A stretch of DNA of 64,000 nt from Microbacteriaceae bacterium (GCA_947443745.1 CANEXL010000002.1:1-64000), one strand, 5' to 3'; positions 1 to 11,710 are shown, counted from the first letter of the stretch. Program-made: numbers and translations. Notes: generated from the sequence alone by a model not told the origin.

Positions 1-38
1 GCCGAAAGGCCCCAAGACTCCGCTTGATGGTTGACGAA

Positions 39-1880
39 CTACTTCTTGGGCTTGGCGGCCTTCGCGGCTTTCGCCGCAGCCTTGGCCTCATCACGATCGC
101 GGTGATCCTGGCGGGCAGCTTCACGCTCTTCCGCCTGAGCCAACGCAATCTGACCGGTCGCCGTTCCTGGCTCAATCATCGCGCCCATCATGTCGGCGGC
201 ACGCTCGGCGAGGAGAACAGCATCCTCATCGGCGGCTTCCTCCATGGCCGACTTCTGGCGAAGCGGCGTTGCCTTGAGGAACCAGCTGAGCACGAAGGCG
301 ATGGCCAGAACGTAGAACCCGATCCAGTAAATCGACACGGTGGCTTGCGCAAAGCCGACCAGGAACGGTTCGGCGAGGCGGGGATCAGCGTTATTCAAGA
401 ACGAGGTATCACCGTTGAGTGCCGTGCCAATGGCGGTCGGATCGTTGTAGAGAGCCAAGATCTGAGCGTTCTTGGGATCGGCGGCAACAGAGGGATCCTG
501 CATTGCGGCAGAGATTCCGGAGGTGATGGTGGGGTTCTTGAACGCAGCCGTCAACGTCTCGGGGATGCGGGCAAACAGTGCCGAGAACAAGATCGCCGTG
601 CCGGCCGTTCCACCCATCGAGCGGAAGAACGTGGACGAGCTTGTGGCCACACCCATGTCACGCGGGCCCACCGAGTTCTGGCTGGCAACGGTGAGGGTCT
701 GCATGAGCTGACCGAGGCCAAGGCCCATCAGGAACATGCCCAACATTGCGAGCGTGATGTCGCTGGTGGAGGTGAGGAACGTGAGGACGTAGAAGCCCAA
801 AACCATGAAGGCTGTTCCGACGCGGGGGAACCACTTGTAGCTTCCGGTGCGCGCCATGAGCTGACCGCTGACGATTGAGGCAATCATGAGGCCGAGAATC
901 ATCGGCAGCATTTGGAAGCCGCTCTCGGTGGGGGTCGAGCCCTTCACGAGCTGGAGGTAGAGGGGAATGGTCATCATTCCGCCGAACATTCCGAAACCGA
1001 CGAAGACACCGAGGATGGTCGCCATGGAGAAGGTCTGGGACTTGAAGAGCTTCATGGGGATGAGAGCGTCATCTCCCATGGCGCGCTCAATGAGAATGAA
1101 GGCAACCGCACTGAGGATTCCCAGGCCGTAGCAGAAGAAGGCAGCGGGCGAATCCCAGCCCCATTCGCGACCCTGTTCGGCAACGATGAGGAGAGGAACG
1201 GTGGCGGTGATGACGGTTGTCGCACCCCACCAGTCGATGCGCACGCGGCGGTGCGTCGAGGGGAGGTGGAGGAAGCGCAACACGATGCCCAGCGCGATGA
1301 CGCCGATAGGCAGGTTGATCAGGAAGACCCAACGCCATCCGGCAAGGAACAAAATTTCGTGGCTACCGGAGAGCACGCCACCAATCAGCGGGCCAATGAC
1401 GCTGGAAACACCGAAGACGGCAAGGAAGAAGCCCTGGTACTTGGCGCGCTCGCGGGGGGCGAGCATGTCACCCATGATCGCGAGTGGCAACGCCATCAAC
1501 CCACCGGCGCCGAGGCCCTGAATTGCCCGGAAGGAGGCGAGCTCGTACATGTTACCCGCGGTTCCGGCCAGCAGTGAGCCGAGCAAGAAGATAGAGATAG
1601 CAATAATGAACAGGATGCGGCGACCGAAGATGTCGCTGAGCTTGCCGTAGAGAGGAGTCGAGATGGTCGACATGATGAGGTAGGCGGTGGTGACCCAGGC
1701 CTGGAGAGACATGCCGTGCAAGTCGTCGGAGATGGTGCGCATCGACGTGGAGACGACAGTCTGGTCGAGGGCGGAGAGGAACATTCCCGCCATGAGGCCG
1801 ATCATGACCAGCAAAATCTGACGCTTGCTCATAATCGGGGAGTTGGCGGAGCTAACCGCAGCTTCATTCGTGCGTGACAT
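39..1880 (-). CDS. MFS multidrug transporter, DHA2 (EmrB/QacA, 14-TM) family
   Basis: 613 aa ORF with many TM segments; N-terminal 'SALDQTVVSTSMRTISDDL' and 'GRRILFIIAISIFLLGSLLAGTAGNM' are typical DHA2 motifs; K/A-rich C-tail. Confidence 0.9.
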   Translation of the reverse strand: MSRTNEAAVSSANSPIMSKRQILLVMIGLMAGMFLSALDQTVVSTSMRTISDDLHGMSLQAWVTTAYLIMSTISTPLYGKLSDIFGRRILFIIAISIFLLGSLLAGTAGNMYELASFRAIQGLGAGGLMALPLAIMGDMLAPRERAKYQGFFLAVFGVSSVIGPLIGGVLSGSHEILFLAGWRWVFLINLPIGVIALGIVLRFLHLPSTHRRVRIDWWGATTVITATVPLLIVAEQGREWGWDSPAAFFCYGLGILSAVAFILIERAMGDDALIPMKLFKSQTFSMATILGVFVGFGMFGGMMTIPLYLQLVKGSTPTESGFQMLPMILGLMIASIVSGQLMARTGSYKWFPRVGTAFMVLGFYVLTFLTSTSDITLAMLGMFLMGLGLGQLMQTLTVASQNSVGPRDMGVATSSSTFFRSMGGTAGTAILFSALFARIPETLTAAFKNPTITSGISAAMQDPSVAADPKNAQILALYNDPTAIGTALNGDTSFLNNADPRLAEPFLVGFAQATVSIYWIGFYVLAIAFVLSWFLKATPLRQKSAMEEAADEDAVLLAERAADMMGAMIEPGTATGQIALAQAEEREAARQDHRDRDEAKAAAKAAKAAKPKK

Positions 1881-2012
1881 GCGTCTTCTTATCTGTGTCG
1901 ACGAGAGAGAAAGGAAAGAAATCAGTTCAGGCGCGGCAGGGGGTAAACCCCTGTCTCGGCGACGGAACCGTTTACACGATATACGGAACTTGGGAGTCTA
2001 GCAAGTCGATTT

Positions 2013-3260
2013 CTAGCGGATGGTGACGAGAGGCCCCAATACGCTGGTCACATAGGCCTGCTGCTCGGCGACGGTGGTGTTAAAGAGTGAGCGCGAGAGG
2101 GCATCCGCGGCATTGGCCAACGGATACACGTGCAAGTTATGGCGGGCGAGTAAGTCGCCCGCGGCAGCCTGTTCGGCGGTCCACTCGTAGCTCATAAACG
2201 TGGGGATGAACGAGGGGGCCTCAATCGAGATAGCCCCCGCCGGTGTCTTCACGACGTCAAACTGCGCGACGCCACCGATGAGATCCGGAATCTCCAACTG
2301 CGTGGAGAGGAGGTTTCCAATCGACCACCAGACGAGGACCTGCTTGCCGTCGGGCCCGGGAACCCACTCGACGGGCTCCAAAACGTGGGGTCCCGTTCCG
2401 ATGATGACGTCGGCGCCGAGCTCAATCATGCGGGCGGCTTCGTTGCGCTGGGCATCATTGACGCCGTTGGAATATTCGGTTCCCCAGTGCAGGGAGACCA
2501 GCACGACATCTGCGTTGGCACGCGCCGTGGCCATCACCGACGTGAGAGCGGCGTCGTTACCAAGGACATTGAGACCGTAATCGGTGGCGGGAACGTTGCT
2601 GTATTCGGCAAACGAAACGAGGGCGAATTTAATGCCCTGAACCTCGGCAATCTTGACGGTTTGCTGTTCCTCGGGGGAACGATTGGCGCCGCTGATGAGA
2701 AGGGGGTTCAGGCTGTCCCAGACCGCGCGGGTGGCATTGATCGAGTCTTGGCCTTTGTCGGCCATGTGGTTATTGGCGATGTTGATGGCGTTGCAGCCGG
2801 CGCCACTGGCAATGTCGGCCGAGAACTTTTCGGGGGCGTTGAAGACCGGGTATCCGCTGATGCCAAACGCGGCGCCCGAAGAGGAGACCTCCTGGTTGCA
2901 GAACACGATTCCCGAGTTGGCGGTGAGCGGTTTCACGTCGGTGAGGAACTGGGCGTAGTCATAGGTTCCATCGGCCTGAAGCGCCGCCGCGTTGACCGTG
3001 TCATGAGGAAGCATGTCGCCCATGGCCGAAACGGTGACGCGGGTATCGGTCGGGGTGGGGGTCGGGGTTGCCGACGGGGTGGTGATCATGGGCGTTCCGG
3101 ATGCTGAACTCCCCGAACCCGATCCTTGCGAGTTTGCTCCCGCCACTGCCATGGAGAGGATGCCCCACCCGCCGAACGCCAGCACGCACACGGCCGCAAT
3201 CGCGATCACGATGCGACGCCTGCGCGCCACGGAAAAACTGCGCCATCCGCCCTTTGCCAT
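2013..3260 (-). CDS. CapA family protein (poly-gamma-glutamate biosynthesis/metallophosphatase-like), membrane anchored
   Basis: N-terminal TM segment, then PT-rich linker, 'VSAMGDMLPHDTV', 'NNHMADKGQDSINATRAVWDSL', 'VSLHWGTEY', 'IGTGPHVLEPVEW' typical of CapA/PGA_cap. Confidence 0.85.
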   Translation of the reverse strand: MAKGGWRSFSVARRRRIVIAIAAVCVLAFGGWGILSMAVAGANSQGSGSGSSASGTPMITTPSATPTPTPTDTRVTVSAMGDMLPHDTVNAAALQADGTYDYAQFLTDVKPLTANSGIVFCNQEVSSSGAAFGISGYPVFNAPEKFSADIASGAGCNAINIANNHMADKGQDSINATRAVWDSLNPLLISGANRSPEEQQTVKIAEVQGIKFALVSFAEYSNVPATDYGLNVLGNDAALTSVMATARANADVVLVSLHWGTEYSNGVNDAQRNEAARMIELGADVIIGTGPHVLEPVEWVPGPDGKQVLVWWSIGNLLSTQLEIPDLIGGVAQFDVVKTPAGAISIEAPSFIPTFMSYEWTAEQAAAGDLLARHNLHVYPLANAADALSRSLFNTTVAEQQAYVTSVLGPLVTIR

Positions 3261-3292
3261 GAGCCCATGCTAGCCGCGCTACGCTGAATATC

Positions 3293-4156
3293 GTGGACAC
3301 GCATGGGACTAATGGGGTATGTCTGGGGGCTCGTCGCCCCAGAAGTTCGGGCGTGCTCGCGGTTGCGTCGCACCGTTCACACAACTCCCTGGTTATGGTG
3401 GCATCGATGACGCTCACCGCCGTTGTCGGGCTGGTCCTTGTCGCCTGCTCGTCCTCGACGACCCCCGATTCCGCCTCCAATGCTTCCGTGAGGGCTTCGC
3501 CTAGTGCCTCGGCTCTGGCATCCGCCCCCCCGACACCGACCGCTCCCGCGTTCGACCGCACACTACTTTCTTTGGATGACCCCAATTCACTGTGGGTGAT
3601 CAGCAACAAGCACCGGCCCCTGAACCCGGTGGACTTCGCGCCGACTGACCTGTCGATGCCGGTTGGTGTGCCCAACGAGTTCACGCAGCCTCTGCGCGAG
3701 GCTGCTGCGCGGGCCGTCGAGACGATGTACACGGATGCCGTCGCTCAAGGAGTGAACTTCGGCATCATCAGCGCCTACCGCGACTACGGTACCCAGGTCT
3801 CGCTGTACAGCCGCTACGTCGCCCGCGATGGGCAAGAGGCCGCCGACACCTACTCTGCTCGCCCCGGCCATTCGGAACACCAGACCGGTCTCGCGGTCGA
3901 CTTCGATGATGGCGGTGCCTGCTACTTGAACGCGTGCTTCGAATCCACGGCCGCGGGCCAGTGGCTAGCCGCCAACGCAGCCGATTACGGTTTCGTGCTG
4001 CGCTATCCCAACGGGCAAGACGCCATCACCGGATTCACCTACGAGCCGTGGCACTTTCGCTACGTCGGCGTCGGAGCAGCCCAAGCCCTGCGCGACTCGG
4101 GCACCCTGACCCTCGAGCAGTTCTTCGGTCTCGAGCCCGCTCCCGGGTATCTCTAA
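3293..4156 (+). CDS. D-alanyl-D-alanine carboxypeptidase, VanY/M15B family lipoprotein (true start may be about 3395)
   Basis: 'SAYRDYGTQVSLYSRYVARDG...ARPGHSEHQTGLAVDF...EPWHFRYVG' M15B motifs; lipobox-like 'LVLVACSS'. Confidence 0.88.
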   Translation: MDTHGTNGVCLGARRPRSSGVLAVASHRSHNSLVMVASMTLTAVVGLVLVACSSSTTPDSASNASVRASPSASALASAPPTPTAPAFDRTLLSLDDPNSLWVISNKHRPLNPVDFAPTDLSMPVGVPNEFTQPLREAAARAVETMYTDAVAQGVNFGIISAYRDYGTQVSLYSRYVARDGQEAADTYSARPGHSEHQTGLAVDFDDGGACYLNACFESTAAGQWLAANAADYGFVLRYPNGQDAITGFTYEPWHFRYVGVGAAQALRDSGTLTLEQFFGLEPAPGYL

Positions 4157-4165
4157 CGCTCTTGA

Positions 4166-5404
4166 TCAATCCCTGTAGAAAATCGAGGGATTCAAGATGG
4201 CACCGCCACGCAACCTCGCACGGTCGAGATCATCGAGGCCGACGAGGGTGGCTGCGTCGTCCCAACCGGTTTCTACGACGGAGACGAGCTCGTCAATAAT
4301 GGTCCGGGCCTCCGTGGGCGTGAGGTGATAGACGTCGGCAGCGAGTTCGCAGACCTGGAGTCGGGAGCGACGGTCGCCCGCGCGATTAATGGCCATGGCT
4401 TGGTTGACTTCGCCGACAGATCGCGGTTGTGGGCAGATGTCGTAAGCCGGTGTGAGCGTGAGCAAAGAGCCATCCCAGAATGCCGCATGATTACGGGCGT
4501 GGTCGTCGATGTTGCCGACAATAACATTGAAAACGATTCGCGAAAAAAGTTCCCGAAGTGTGTGGTCCGGTTTCGTGAATCGAGCGCGAATAACGTCGGC
4601 AAAATCCGCGTAGCTGGCGTAATGGCCATTCATTGGAGTCAGCGCGAGCATCGTGAGGGCGGACACCATCATTTTGCGTGACCCCCCGTCACCGCGATCA
4701 AAGCGATCCACGAGGAGAACGTCACGTTCCCCAGCCGCGACCACTCTGGACGGAGCAACGTCTAACCCGGCCTGTGCCGCAAGATGCATCGCGATGCCTT
4801 CTGCCTTGACCACGGGGTAGGTGTCTGTCGTGCTGGAGAACTTGGCGATCTGGGTGTGACCATCATCGTCAATGAGCGCCTTGGGGCGGGCCCCGCCGAT
4901 CGAGGTACCGCGAAGCAGTGCGTCGGCGAGAACGGGGGTGAGAAGTTCGCCTGCCTGGAGGCGATCCGCGGCCGCGAGCAGTTCGCTCAAACTGGCGTGG
5001 TGCTCGAACGTTCGCGGCACGTATTCGTCGGGCGACGCTTGGAAGTCGAGGGCCCCAATGCGGTCTGACCCGGATTCCAGCAGATAGGTCAGAAGCCCTA
5101 AGTCGTCGGTGTCACTCTCACCCGTCAGGCGACCAAAATGCTGGGCGAGGATGACACGACGCCCCCAGTAGTCGGGCCCCGCATCGAGAATGCTGCCGTG
5201 AGCTTCCCACGTGGCATCGGGGCGAAGAACGCCGCGTATCAGGGGGAGTTCTGGCAGGTAAAGCGGGAAATGGGTCTCTCGTTCCAGATACGAAATCCCG
5301 TACGTGAAGGAGTGGGTGTTTCCATCTTTGCGAAGGCGACCTGCAACGACGGGTTCGCTTTCACCCGGTAGCCATACCCAGACGTAGGCGGTGTCAGAAG
5401 TCAT
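4166..5404 (-). CDS. hipA: HipA-like serine/threonine kinase toxin (type II TA)
   Basis: 'GTSIGGARPKALIDDDGHTQIAKFSS', 'VVAAGERDVLLVDRFDR', 'IVGNIDDHARNHAAFWDG' HipA motifs; start chosen at MTSDTAYVW, overlapping the upstream hipB stop. Confidence 0.85.
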   Translation of the reverse strand: MTSDTAYVWVWLPGESEPVVAGRLRKDGNTHSFTYGISYLERETHFPLYLPELPLIRGVLRPDATWEAHGSILDAGPDYWGRRVILAQHFGRLTGESDTDDLGLLTYLLESGSDRIGALDFQASPDEYVPRTFEHHASLSELLAAADRLQAGELLTPVLADALLRGTSIGGARPKALIDDDGHTQIAKFSSTTDTYPVVKAEGIAMHLAAQAGLDVAPSRVVAAGERDVLLVDRFDRGDGGSRKMMVSALTMLALTPMNGHYASYADFADVIRARFTKPDHTLRELFSRIVFNVIVGNIDDHARNHAAFWDGSLLTLTPAYDICPQPRSVGEVNQAMAINRAGDRRSRLQVCELAADVYHLTPTEARTIIDELVSVVETGWDDAATLVGLDDLDRARLRGGAILNPSIFYRD

Positions 5405-5720
5405 CGTCGTTGCTCTCATTGATTCGCGCGACCCGCGAGGGAAGCAGCGCGATTCGAGCGTTGACGAGTTCCCGCTCTGCAGGCTCACGGGCACCGACCA
5501 GAGGAATGCCCAGCATGGCGGCAACCTCAAAGACAGTACCGATGGATGTTGTGGCCGCGCCCTTCTCAACCGCCATCAGCGTACGTACGGCAATCCCCGC
5601 ACGCTCGGCGAGATCAGCTTGAGTCCAGCGCTGCAAACGGCGCTCCGCCGTTATCTGGCGACCGAGGACCGACAGAGCATCCATTGTCCACGGTGAGTAC
5701 GAGTGAGCTTTGCGTGACAT
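5394..5720 (-). CDS. hipB: HipB-like XRE-family HTH antitoxin
   Basis: HTH 'WTQADLAERAGIAVRTLMAVEKGAATTSIGTVFEVAAMLGI'; ggagg RBS 5 nt before ATG; overlaps hipA start. Confidence 0.82.
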   Translation of the reverse strand: MSRKAHSYSPWTMDALSVLGRQITAERRLQRWTQADLAERAGIAVRTLMAVEKGAATTSIGTVFEVAAMLGIPLVGAREPAERELVNARIALLPSRVARINESNDDDF

Positions 5721-5824
5721 GATGACCTCCTTAATATGCAGTTTATGCATGTTATTTAGTTTTTACAAGCAATACACTGCACTTTTAGAGCTGCGAGGCA
5801 CAGCCAAGGGTCCCGGCGAACGTC

Positions 5825-7477
5825 CTAGCTACTGAGGGCGCGATCCACGATGGCGCGGGCCTCGGCCTGCACCAGAGCGAGGTGCTCGGCCCCCTTGAAG
5901 GACTCGGCGTAGATCTTGTAGACGTCTTCGGTGCCGGAGGGACGAGCGGCGAACCACGCGAATTCCGTGACGACTTTAACACCTCCGATGGCAGCGTCGT
6001 TTCCGGGAGCGTGCGAGAGCTTGGCGATGATGGGGTCACCCGCGAGATCGGTGGCCGCGATGTCGTCGCCGCTGAGTTTGCCCAGGCGCGCCTTCTGCTC
6101 GCGGTTGGCGGGCGCATCCACGCGCTCATAGACGGGGTCGCCGAAGCGCTCGGTGAGTTCGCGATACAAGACGGACGGCGTCTTGCCCGTGACGGCAATA
6201 ATCTCAGCGGCCAACAGGGCCAAGATGAGGCCGTCTTTATCGGTGGTCCACACGGTTCCGTCATGGCGCAAGAAGGAGGCGCCGGCGCTTTCCTCACCGC
6301 CGAAACCCACGGAGCCATCGACGAGTCCGGGCACGAACCACTTGAACCCAACGGGAACTTCCCACAGCTCGCGACCGAGGGAATCGGCGACGAAGTCGAT
6401 GATGGAGGAGGAGACGAGGGTCTTGCCAATGCGGGCATCCGGACGCCATCCGGGGCGATTGGCGAACAGGTACTCGATAGCCACGGCCAAGAAGTGGTTC
6501 GGGTTCATGAGTCCGGCGTCGGGGGTGACGATGCCGTGGCGGTCGGCATCCGCATCGTTACCGGACAGCACATCGAACTCGTCCTTGCGCGTGATGAGCG
6601 AGGCCATGGCGTTGGGGCTCGAGGGATCCATGCGAATCTTCTCGTCCCAGTCCAGCGTCATGAACGCCCACGCGGGGTCGACCTCGGGGTTCACGACCGT
6701 GAGGTTCAGGCCGTAGCGCTCGCCGATTTCGGCCCAATAGGCAACGGATGCTCCCCCCAGCGGATCGGCCCCGATGCGCACGCCGGCCGTCTTGATGGCA
6801 TCCATGTTCAGGATGTTGCCCAAATCGGCAACGTAGTGCTCCAAGAAGTCATACGTCTCAACGAGACCCTCGGGGTCGGTGCGCTGCACGTCGACCAGGC
6901 CTGCCGCAATGATCTCGTTGGCGCGGGCGGCAATCCAGTTCGTGGCGTCGCTGTCGGCGGGGCCACCGTGCGGCGGGTTGTACTTGAAGCCGCCATCGCC
7001 GGGTGGGTTGTGGCTGGGGGTGACGACGATGCCGTCGGCCTGATCTGAATGGCCGGGGAGCGCGTGCCCGTCGGCATCATGACCGACCCGGTTGTAGGCC
7101 AGAATCGCGTGCGAAAGGGAAGGGGTGGGGGTGAAGCCGTCGCGGCTATCCATCATGACCCGCACGCCATTTGCGACCAGAACCTCCAGTGCGGTGGTCT
7201 GCGCGGGGCGGCTGAGGGCGTGCGTATCCATGCCGATGAACAGCGGCCCGGTGATGCCTTGCAGCGCGCGGTATTCGACGATGGCCTGCGTGGTGGCCAG
7301 AATGTGGTGCTCGTTGAACGCGGTGTTCAGGGAGGAGCCGCGATGGCCCGAGGTGCCGAAGACGACGCGCTGCTCGGGGATTGCGACATCCGGAACTAGC
7401 TCGTAATAGGCGTGAATCAGCGCCTTAACGTCAATGAGATCGGACGGGAGGGCGAGGGTTCCGGCGCGAGTGTTCAC
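5825..7477 (-). CDS. pgm: Phosphoglucomutase (alpha-D-glucose phosphate-specific)
   Basis: 550 aa; '[22 protein letters not shown]', '[23 protein letters not shown]', '[12 protein letters not shown]' motifs. Confidence 0.95.
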   Translation of the reverse strand: MNTRAGTLALPSDLIDVKALIHAYYELVPDVAIPEQRVVFGTSGHRGSSLNTAFNEHHILATTQAIVEYRALQGITGPLFIGMDTHALSRPAQTTALEVLVANGVRVMMDSRDGFTPTPSLSHAILAYNRVGHDADGHALPGHSDQADGIVVTPSHNPPGDGGFKYNPPHGGPADSDATNWIAARANEIIAAGLVDVQRTDPEGLVETYDFLEHYVADLGNILNMDAIKTAGVRIGADPLGGASVAYWAEIGERYGLNLTVVNPEVDPAWAFMTLDWDEKIRMDPSSPNAMASLITRKDEFDVLSGNDADADRHGIVTPDAGLMNPNHFLAVAIEYLFANRPGWRPDARIGKTLVSSSIIDFVADSLGRELWEVPVGFKWFVPGLVDGSVGFGGEESAGASFLRHDGTVWTTDKDGLILALLAAEIIAVTGKTPSVLYRELTERFGDPVYERVDAPANREQKARLGKLSGDDIAATDLAGDPIIAKLSHAPGNDAAIGGVKVVTEFAWFAARPSGTEDVYKIYAESFKGAEHLALVQAEARAIVDRALSS

Positions 7478-7511
7478 GTTTATAGTCTGGCACTGCCGGT
7501 AACATCGTGGA

Positions 7512-8429
7512 ATGGAAACGTACAGCTATTTGGGCCCCGCCGGCACCTTCACCGAGGCGGCCCTCAAGCAAGTACCCGAGGCCGAAGGCGCCGAATGGCG
7601 TTCGGTCAATAACGTGGGCGAGGCCTTCGCGGATGTCGTCTCCGGCCGCAGTGTTGCTGCCATGATTGCCATCGAGAATTCCATCGAGGGTGGCGTCACC
7701 GCCACGCAGGATGCCCTGGCCAACATCCCCAACCTCCGCATTACGGGTGAGTACTTGGTTCCCGTGCGCTTCGATCTCGTGGCCACGCCCGGAACGAAGC
7801 TGGAAGACGTGACAATCGTCAACGCGCATCCGGTGGCGTACGGCCAATGCCGCCAATGGTTGGATTTCACGTTGCCGCATCACGGCCACATCCCGTCATC
7901 GTCAAATGTGGCGGCCGCCGCGAGCCTGCTGGAGTCATCGACGGCCGACGCCGCCATTGCCCCCGCCGGCATCAGTGAGCACTACGCCGTCGAGGTCTTG
8001 GCCACCAACGTGGGCGATAATCCGAATGCTGTCACCCGCTTCGTTCTTGTGAGCCGCACCACCGATTTGCCGGATCCCACGGGCTACGACAAGACCAGCC
8101 TCATCATTGAGCTGCCCGAGGATCGCTCGGGAACCCTGCTGGAGATGCTCGAACAGTTCGCCACCCGTGGCGTGAACCTCAGCCTCATTCAGTCGCGCCC
8201 CATCGGCGACAGCATGGGCCGCTACCGTTTCGTCATCGATGCCGACGGGCACATTAAAGATGAACGCATGGCGGATGCCCTCCTCGGCCTTCGCCGCTTC
8301 AGCCCCGGCGTCATCTTCTTAGGTTCGTACCCGCGGGCTGACCGGGCGCTGAGTGCGCATCCGTCGCGGTATGCCGACGAAGTCTTCACGGATGCTCGCG
8401 CGTGGTTGGATAACCTGCTCGGCAACTAG
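7512..8429 (+). CDS. pheA: Prephenate dehydratase
   Basis: '[15 protein letters not shown]', '[18 protein letters not shown]', ACT domain '[24 protein letters not shown]'. Confidence 0.95.
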   Translation: METYSYLGPAGTFTEAALKQVPEAEGAEWRSVNNVGEAFADVVSGRSVAAMIAIENSIEGGVTATQDALANIPNLRITGEYLVPVRFDLVATPGTKLEDVTIVNAHPVAYGQCRQWLDFTLPHHGHIPSSSNVAAAASLLESSTADAAIAPAGISEHYAVEVLATNVGDNPNAVTRFVLVSRTTDLPDPTGYDKTSLIIELPEDRSGTLLEMLEQFATRGVNLSLIQSRPIGDSMGRYRFVIDADGHIKDERMADALLGLRRFSPGVIFLGSYPRADRALSAHPSRYADEVFTDARAWLDNLLGN

Positions 8430-8441
8430 CTCGCGACTCTG

Positions 8442-9512
8442 TTAGTTCCCGTTCGGGAGCAACACGATTTTGCCGATGTGGCGTCTGGCTAGAAACTCGC
8501 TCTGCCCTTCGGCAATCTCGGCGAGCGGATAGGTGCCACTGATGACGGGATGCACGCTGCCGGCGCGGGCGAGTTCAACCAGTCGGGCAAAGTGCGCGCG
8601 GGTGTGCATCGAAGAACCGATGAGCTGCACGTTGTGCAGGTAGAGGCGCCGCAGATCGAACTCGATGACCGGGCCGGCGATGGCACCGGCGATCACCCAA
8701 CGACCATTATCTTTCAGGAGCGGCATCAGCGACGCGAGCCCATCTCCGCCCACAATGTCGGCGACAACGTCGATTCCGTCGGGGGCAGCCGTTCGGATCT
8801 GTTGAACGAGATCGGCAGAATCGCGGGTCACCGCGGCGGTCGCGCCGTTCGCGAGCACAACGTCACCCTTGGATCCGCTGGTGATGGCGACAACCCGGGC
8901 GCCGAGGGCTGCCCCGAGTTGCACCAGAGCTAACCCCACGCCACCGGATGCCCCGGTCACCAGCAGGGTTTCACCGGCAACAGCGTGGGCGCGATCCAGC
9001 ATGGCCATGGCGGTGCCAAAGGCCACGGGCAGGCACGCGAGTTCTTCATCCGACAGCGGAGAGTCATGCACGTCATAGGCGTGGGTCGCGTCGACGACGA
9101 CATAGTCGGCGAATCCGCCATCCGCTTCGCTGCCCAGATAGCCCACCGGTGACGCATTGACGTCGTCCGAGGGGTAGAGGGCGGGGTCGATCAGCACACG
9201 GCGACCGACAGTGGCCTTGTCCACGCCGGCGCCGACCTCGACCACAACACCCACGACATCCCCACCTTGAATTCGGGGGAAGTCAAAGGTTCCGAGCCAG
9301 GCTGCTTTGGCGGACGGATCCTCGGGCAGGCCATAGGCGCCCTCGCGCGTCCAGATGTCGGTGTTGTTGACGGCGGCGGCGGTCACCTTGACGAGAACCT
9401 GCCCAGCTAGAGGGGAGGGACGCGGCCAATCGCGGTGAAGCACCAGCGCATCCGGGCCACCAAAATGCGTCAGAACGGCGGCGGTCATCACGGGCTTTGA
9501 CGAGGGTGTCAT
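8442..9512 (-). CDS. Zinc-type alcohol dehydrogenase-like / quinone oxidoreductase (MDR superfamily)
   Basis: '[39 protein letters not shown]', '[27 protein letters not shown]'; start chosen at MTPSSKP. Confidence 0.85.
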   Translation of the reverse strand: MTPSSKPVMTAAVLTHFGGPDALVLHRDWPRPSPLAGQVLVKVTAAAVNNTDIWTREGAYGLPEDPSAKAAWLGTFDFPRIQGGDVVGVVVEVGAGVDKATVGRRVLIDPALYPSDDVNASPVGYLGSEADGGFADYVVVDATHAYDVHDSPLSDEELACLPVAFGTAMAMLDRAHAVAGETLLVTGASGGVGLALVQLGAALGARVVAITSGSKGDVVLANGATAAVTRDSADLVQQIRTAAPDGIDVVADIVGGDGLASLMPLLKDNGRWVIAGAIAGPVIEFDLRRLYLHNVQLIGSSMHTRAHFARLVELARAGSVHPVISGTYPLAEIAEGQSEFLARRHIGKIVLLPNGN

Positions 9513-9602
9513 CACCCCAGCCTGCCACTGACCGGGCGCAGGCCCCGCCACTTCGCCAGAAGTTGCCCCAACGCGCGGAACGAGAGCCGTAAACTTGAGA
9601 AC

Positions 9603-10898
9603 GTGATTGACCCCGTTGTTTTACGCGAAAACCCTGATGTCCTCCGACGTTCGCAGGAGGCTCGTGGCGCGGCCGTTTCGCTGGTAGATGATGCCATCGA
9701 GGCTGACCTCGCTCGCCGTGCTGCCCTCTCCACGTTCGAGGAGCTCCGCGCGGAACAGAACGTGTTCAGTAAGAAGGTCGGTCAAGCTGCCGGCGACGAG
9801 AAGAAGGCGTTGCTCGCCGAAGTTCAGCAGCTTTCAGCAAAAGTCAAAGATGCCAGTGCCGTGGTTGTCGAGGTCGAAGCGGCCTACGACATCGCCGTGC
9901 GCAAGATTGCCAACCCCGTTCTCGATGGCGTTCCCGCCGGTGGCGAGGAGAAATTCGTCACCCTGCGCGAGGTCGGAACCATCCCCACGTTCGACTTCGA
10001 ACCTCGGGATCACCTCGAGCTGGGCGAAATGCTCGGCGCCATCGACATTGCTCGTGGTACCAAGGTATCGGGTGCTCGTTTCTACTTCTTGAGGGGAATC
10101 GGAGCCCGTCTTGAGCTGGCCCTGATGAACATGGCCCTCGACCGCGCGCTCGAAGCCGGATTCATTCCCCTTATTACGCCCACGCTCGTGCGCCCCGAAA
10201 TCATGGAGGGCACCGGCTTCCTCGGCGAGCACGCCGATGAGATTTACTACCTGCCCGCCGATGACCTGTACCTCACCGGCACAAGCGAGGTCGCGCTCGC
10301 CGGCTACCACTCCGACGAGATTCTCGACATGACAGGCGGCCCCCTGCGCTACGCCGGCTGGTCGACCTGCTACCGCCGCGAAGCTGGCTCGGGGGGCAAG
10401 GACACCCGGGGCATCATCCGGGTACATCAATTCAACAAGCTCGAAATGTTTGTGTACACGACACCGGATGAGGCCGAAACCGAGCACCAGCGCCTCGTTG
10501 CCTGGCAGGAGGGCATGCTGCAGAGCCTGGGCCTCTCGTACCGTGTTATTGATGTTGCCGCCGGCGATCTGGGTTCCAGTGCCGCCCGCAAGTTCGACAT
10601 TGAAGCGTGGGTTCCGACTCAGGATGCGTTCCGCGAGCTCACCAGCACCTCCAACTGCACGACGTACCAGGCACGCCGCCTCGACACGCGTTACCGCGGA
10701 GAGAACGGCAAGACCACACCGGTCGCCACCCTCAACGGAACGCTGGCCACGACGCGCTGGCTTGTCGCCATTCTCGAAACCCACCAGCAAGCCGACGGAT
10801 CGGTCATCGTTCCCGAAGCGCTTCGCCCCTACCTGGGTGGCCTCGAGGTTATGACGCCGTTGGCCCCCCTGACACCATCGACCCCGGTCACCGCCTAA
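9603..10898 (+). CDS. serS: Serine--tRNA ligase (GTG start)
   Basis: N-terminal '[22 protein letters not shown]', class II motifs '[17 protein letters not shown]', '[28 protein letters not shown]'. Confidence 0.97.
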   Translation: MIDPVVLRENPDVLRRSQEARGAAVSLVDDAIEADLARRAALSTFEELRAEQNVFSKKVGQAAGDEKKALLAEVQQLSAKVKDASAVVVEVEAAYDIAVRKIANPVLDGVPAGGEEKFVTLREVGTIPTFDFEPRDHLELGEMLGAIDIARGTKVSGARFYFLRGIGARLELALMNMALDRALEAGFIPLITPTLVRPEIMEGTGFLGEHADEIYYLPADDLYLTGTSEVALAGYHSDEILDMTGGPLRYAGWSTCYRREAGSGGKDTRGIIRVHQFNKLEMFVYTTPDEAETEHQRLVAWQEGMLQSLGLSYRVIDVAAGDLGSSAARKFDIEAWVPTQDAFRELTSTSNCTTYQARRLDTRYRGENGKTTPVATLNGTLATTRWLVAILETHQQADGSVIVPEALRPYLGGLEVMTPLAPLTPSTPVTA

Positions 10899-11710
10899 TG
10901 CGCGTTGCCGACGATCAGCGCCTGCTCATTGCGCTCGATATTGATGGCACGTTGCTGTCCGAGCGCGAGGACATCACCGAAGAGGTTCGCTTTCAGGTGA
11001 CGCGTGTTGCCAACCTGGGCCACGAAGTCATGCTGGCCACCGGGCGTTCCTCCCGGGAGACGTTGCCCGTTCTGAACCGCCTCGGCCTCACCCCCGAATG
11101 GGTGGTGTGTTCCAACGGCGCCATCACGCTGCGCAAAGATGCCATGGCATCGCAGGGATACCGGGTGGAGTACGTCGAAACATTTAACCCGGAGAACGTG
11201 CTGCGCACCATCCAGCCGCATCTTCCCGACGGTCGTTATGCCGTGGAAGACGACAAGGGCGACTATTACTACACGCAGGCTTTTCCGGGCGTTGACGTCA
11301 CCAATGCCACCCACAAGGTCCCCTTCGAAGAGTTGCTTCACCGCAATGCCACCCGCGTGGTCGTCGTCTCCCCTGATCACGAGACGGAGGACTTTCTCGC
11401 CGTCGTTGAGAGGATGGGCCTTCAGCGCGTCAGCTATTCCATTGGCTGGACCGCCTGGCTCGATATTTCACCGGATGGTGTCAACAAGGCAACAGCCTTG
11501 GAACGCGTTCGGCAACACCTTGACATCTCGCGTTCTCGCGTTGTTGCCGTTGGAGATGGGCGCAATGACATCGAAATGCTGGAGTGGGCGGCGAGTATGG
11601 GCCGCGCCGTCGCCATGGGGCAATCCCCCGAAGAGGTCATTGCGGTCGCGACAGAAACCTGTGGCACGGTCATCGAAAACGGTCTCGCCGACGCCCTGGC
11701 TCTGATCTAA
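10898..11710 (+). CDS. Cof-type HAD-superfamily hydrolase
   Basis: 'LIALDIDGTLLSEREDITEEV', 'VMLATGRSSRETLPVLNRLGL', 'VVAVGDGRNDIEMLEWAASMGRAVAMG'; start codon overlaps serS stop (taATG). Confidence 0.92.
   Translation: MRVADDQRLLIALDIDGTLLSEREDITEEVRFQVTRVANLGHEVMLATGRSSRETLPVLNRLGLTPEWVVCSNGAITLRKDAMASQGYRVEYVETFNPENVLRTIQPHLPDGRYAVEDDKGDYYYTQAFPGVDVTNATHKVPFEELLHRNATRVVVVSPDHETEDFLAVVERMGLQRVSYSIGWTAWLDISPDGVNKATALERVRQHLDISRSRVVAVGDGRNDIEMLEWAASMGRAVAMGQSPEEVIAVATETCGTVIENGLADALALI

Noticed and set aside
912-1577. 221-aa plus-strand ORF opposite the DHA2 transporter
   Set aside because: Antisense, highly charged shadow ORF of a membrane-protein gene.
5882-7048. 388-aa plus-strand ORF opposite pgm
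   Set aside because: Antisense to a confidently identified phosphoglucomutase; composition typical of GC-rich shadow ORFs.
9834-10790. 318-aa minus-strand ORF opposite serS
   Set aside because: Antisense shadow of serS without recognisable motifs.
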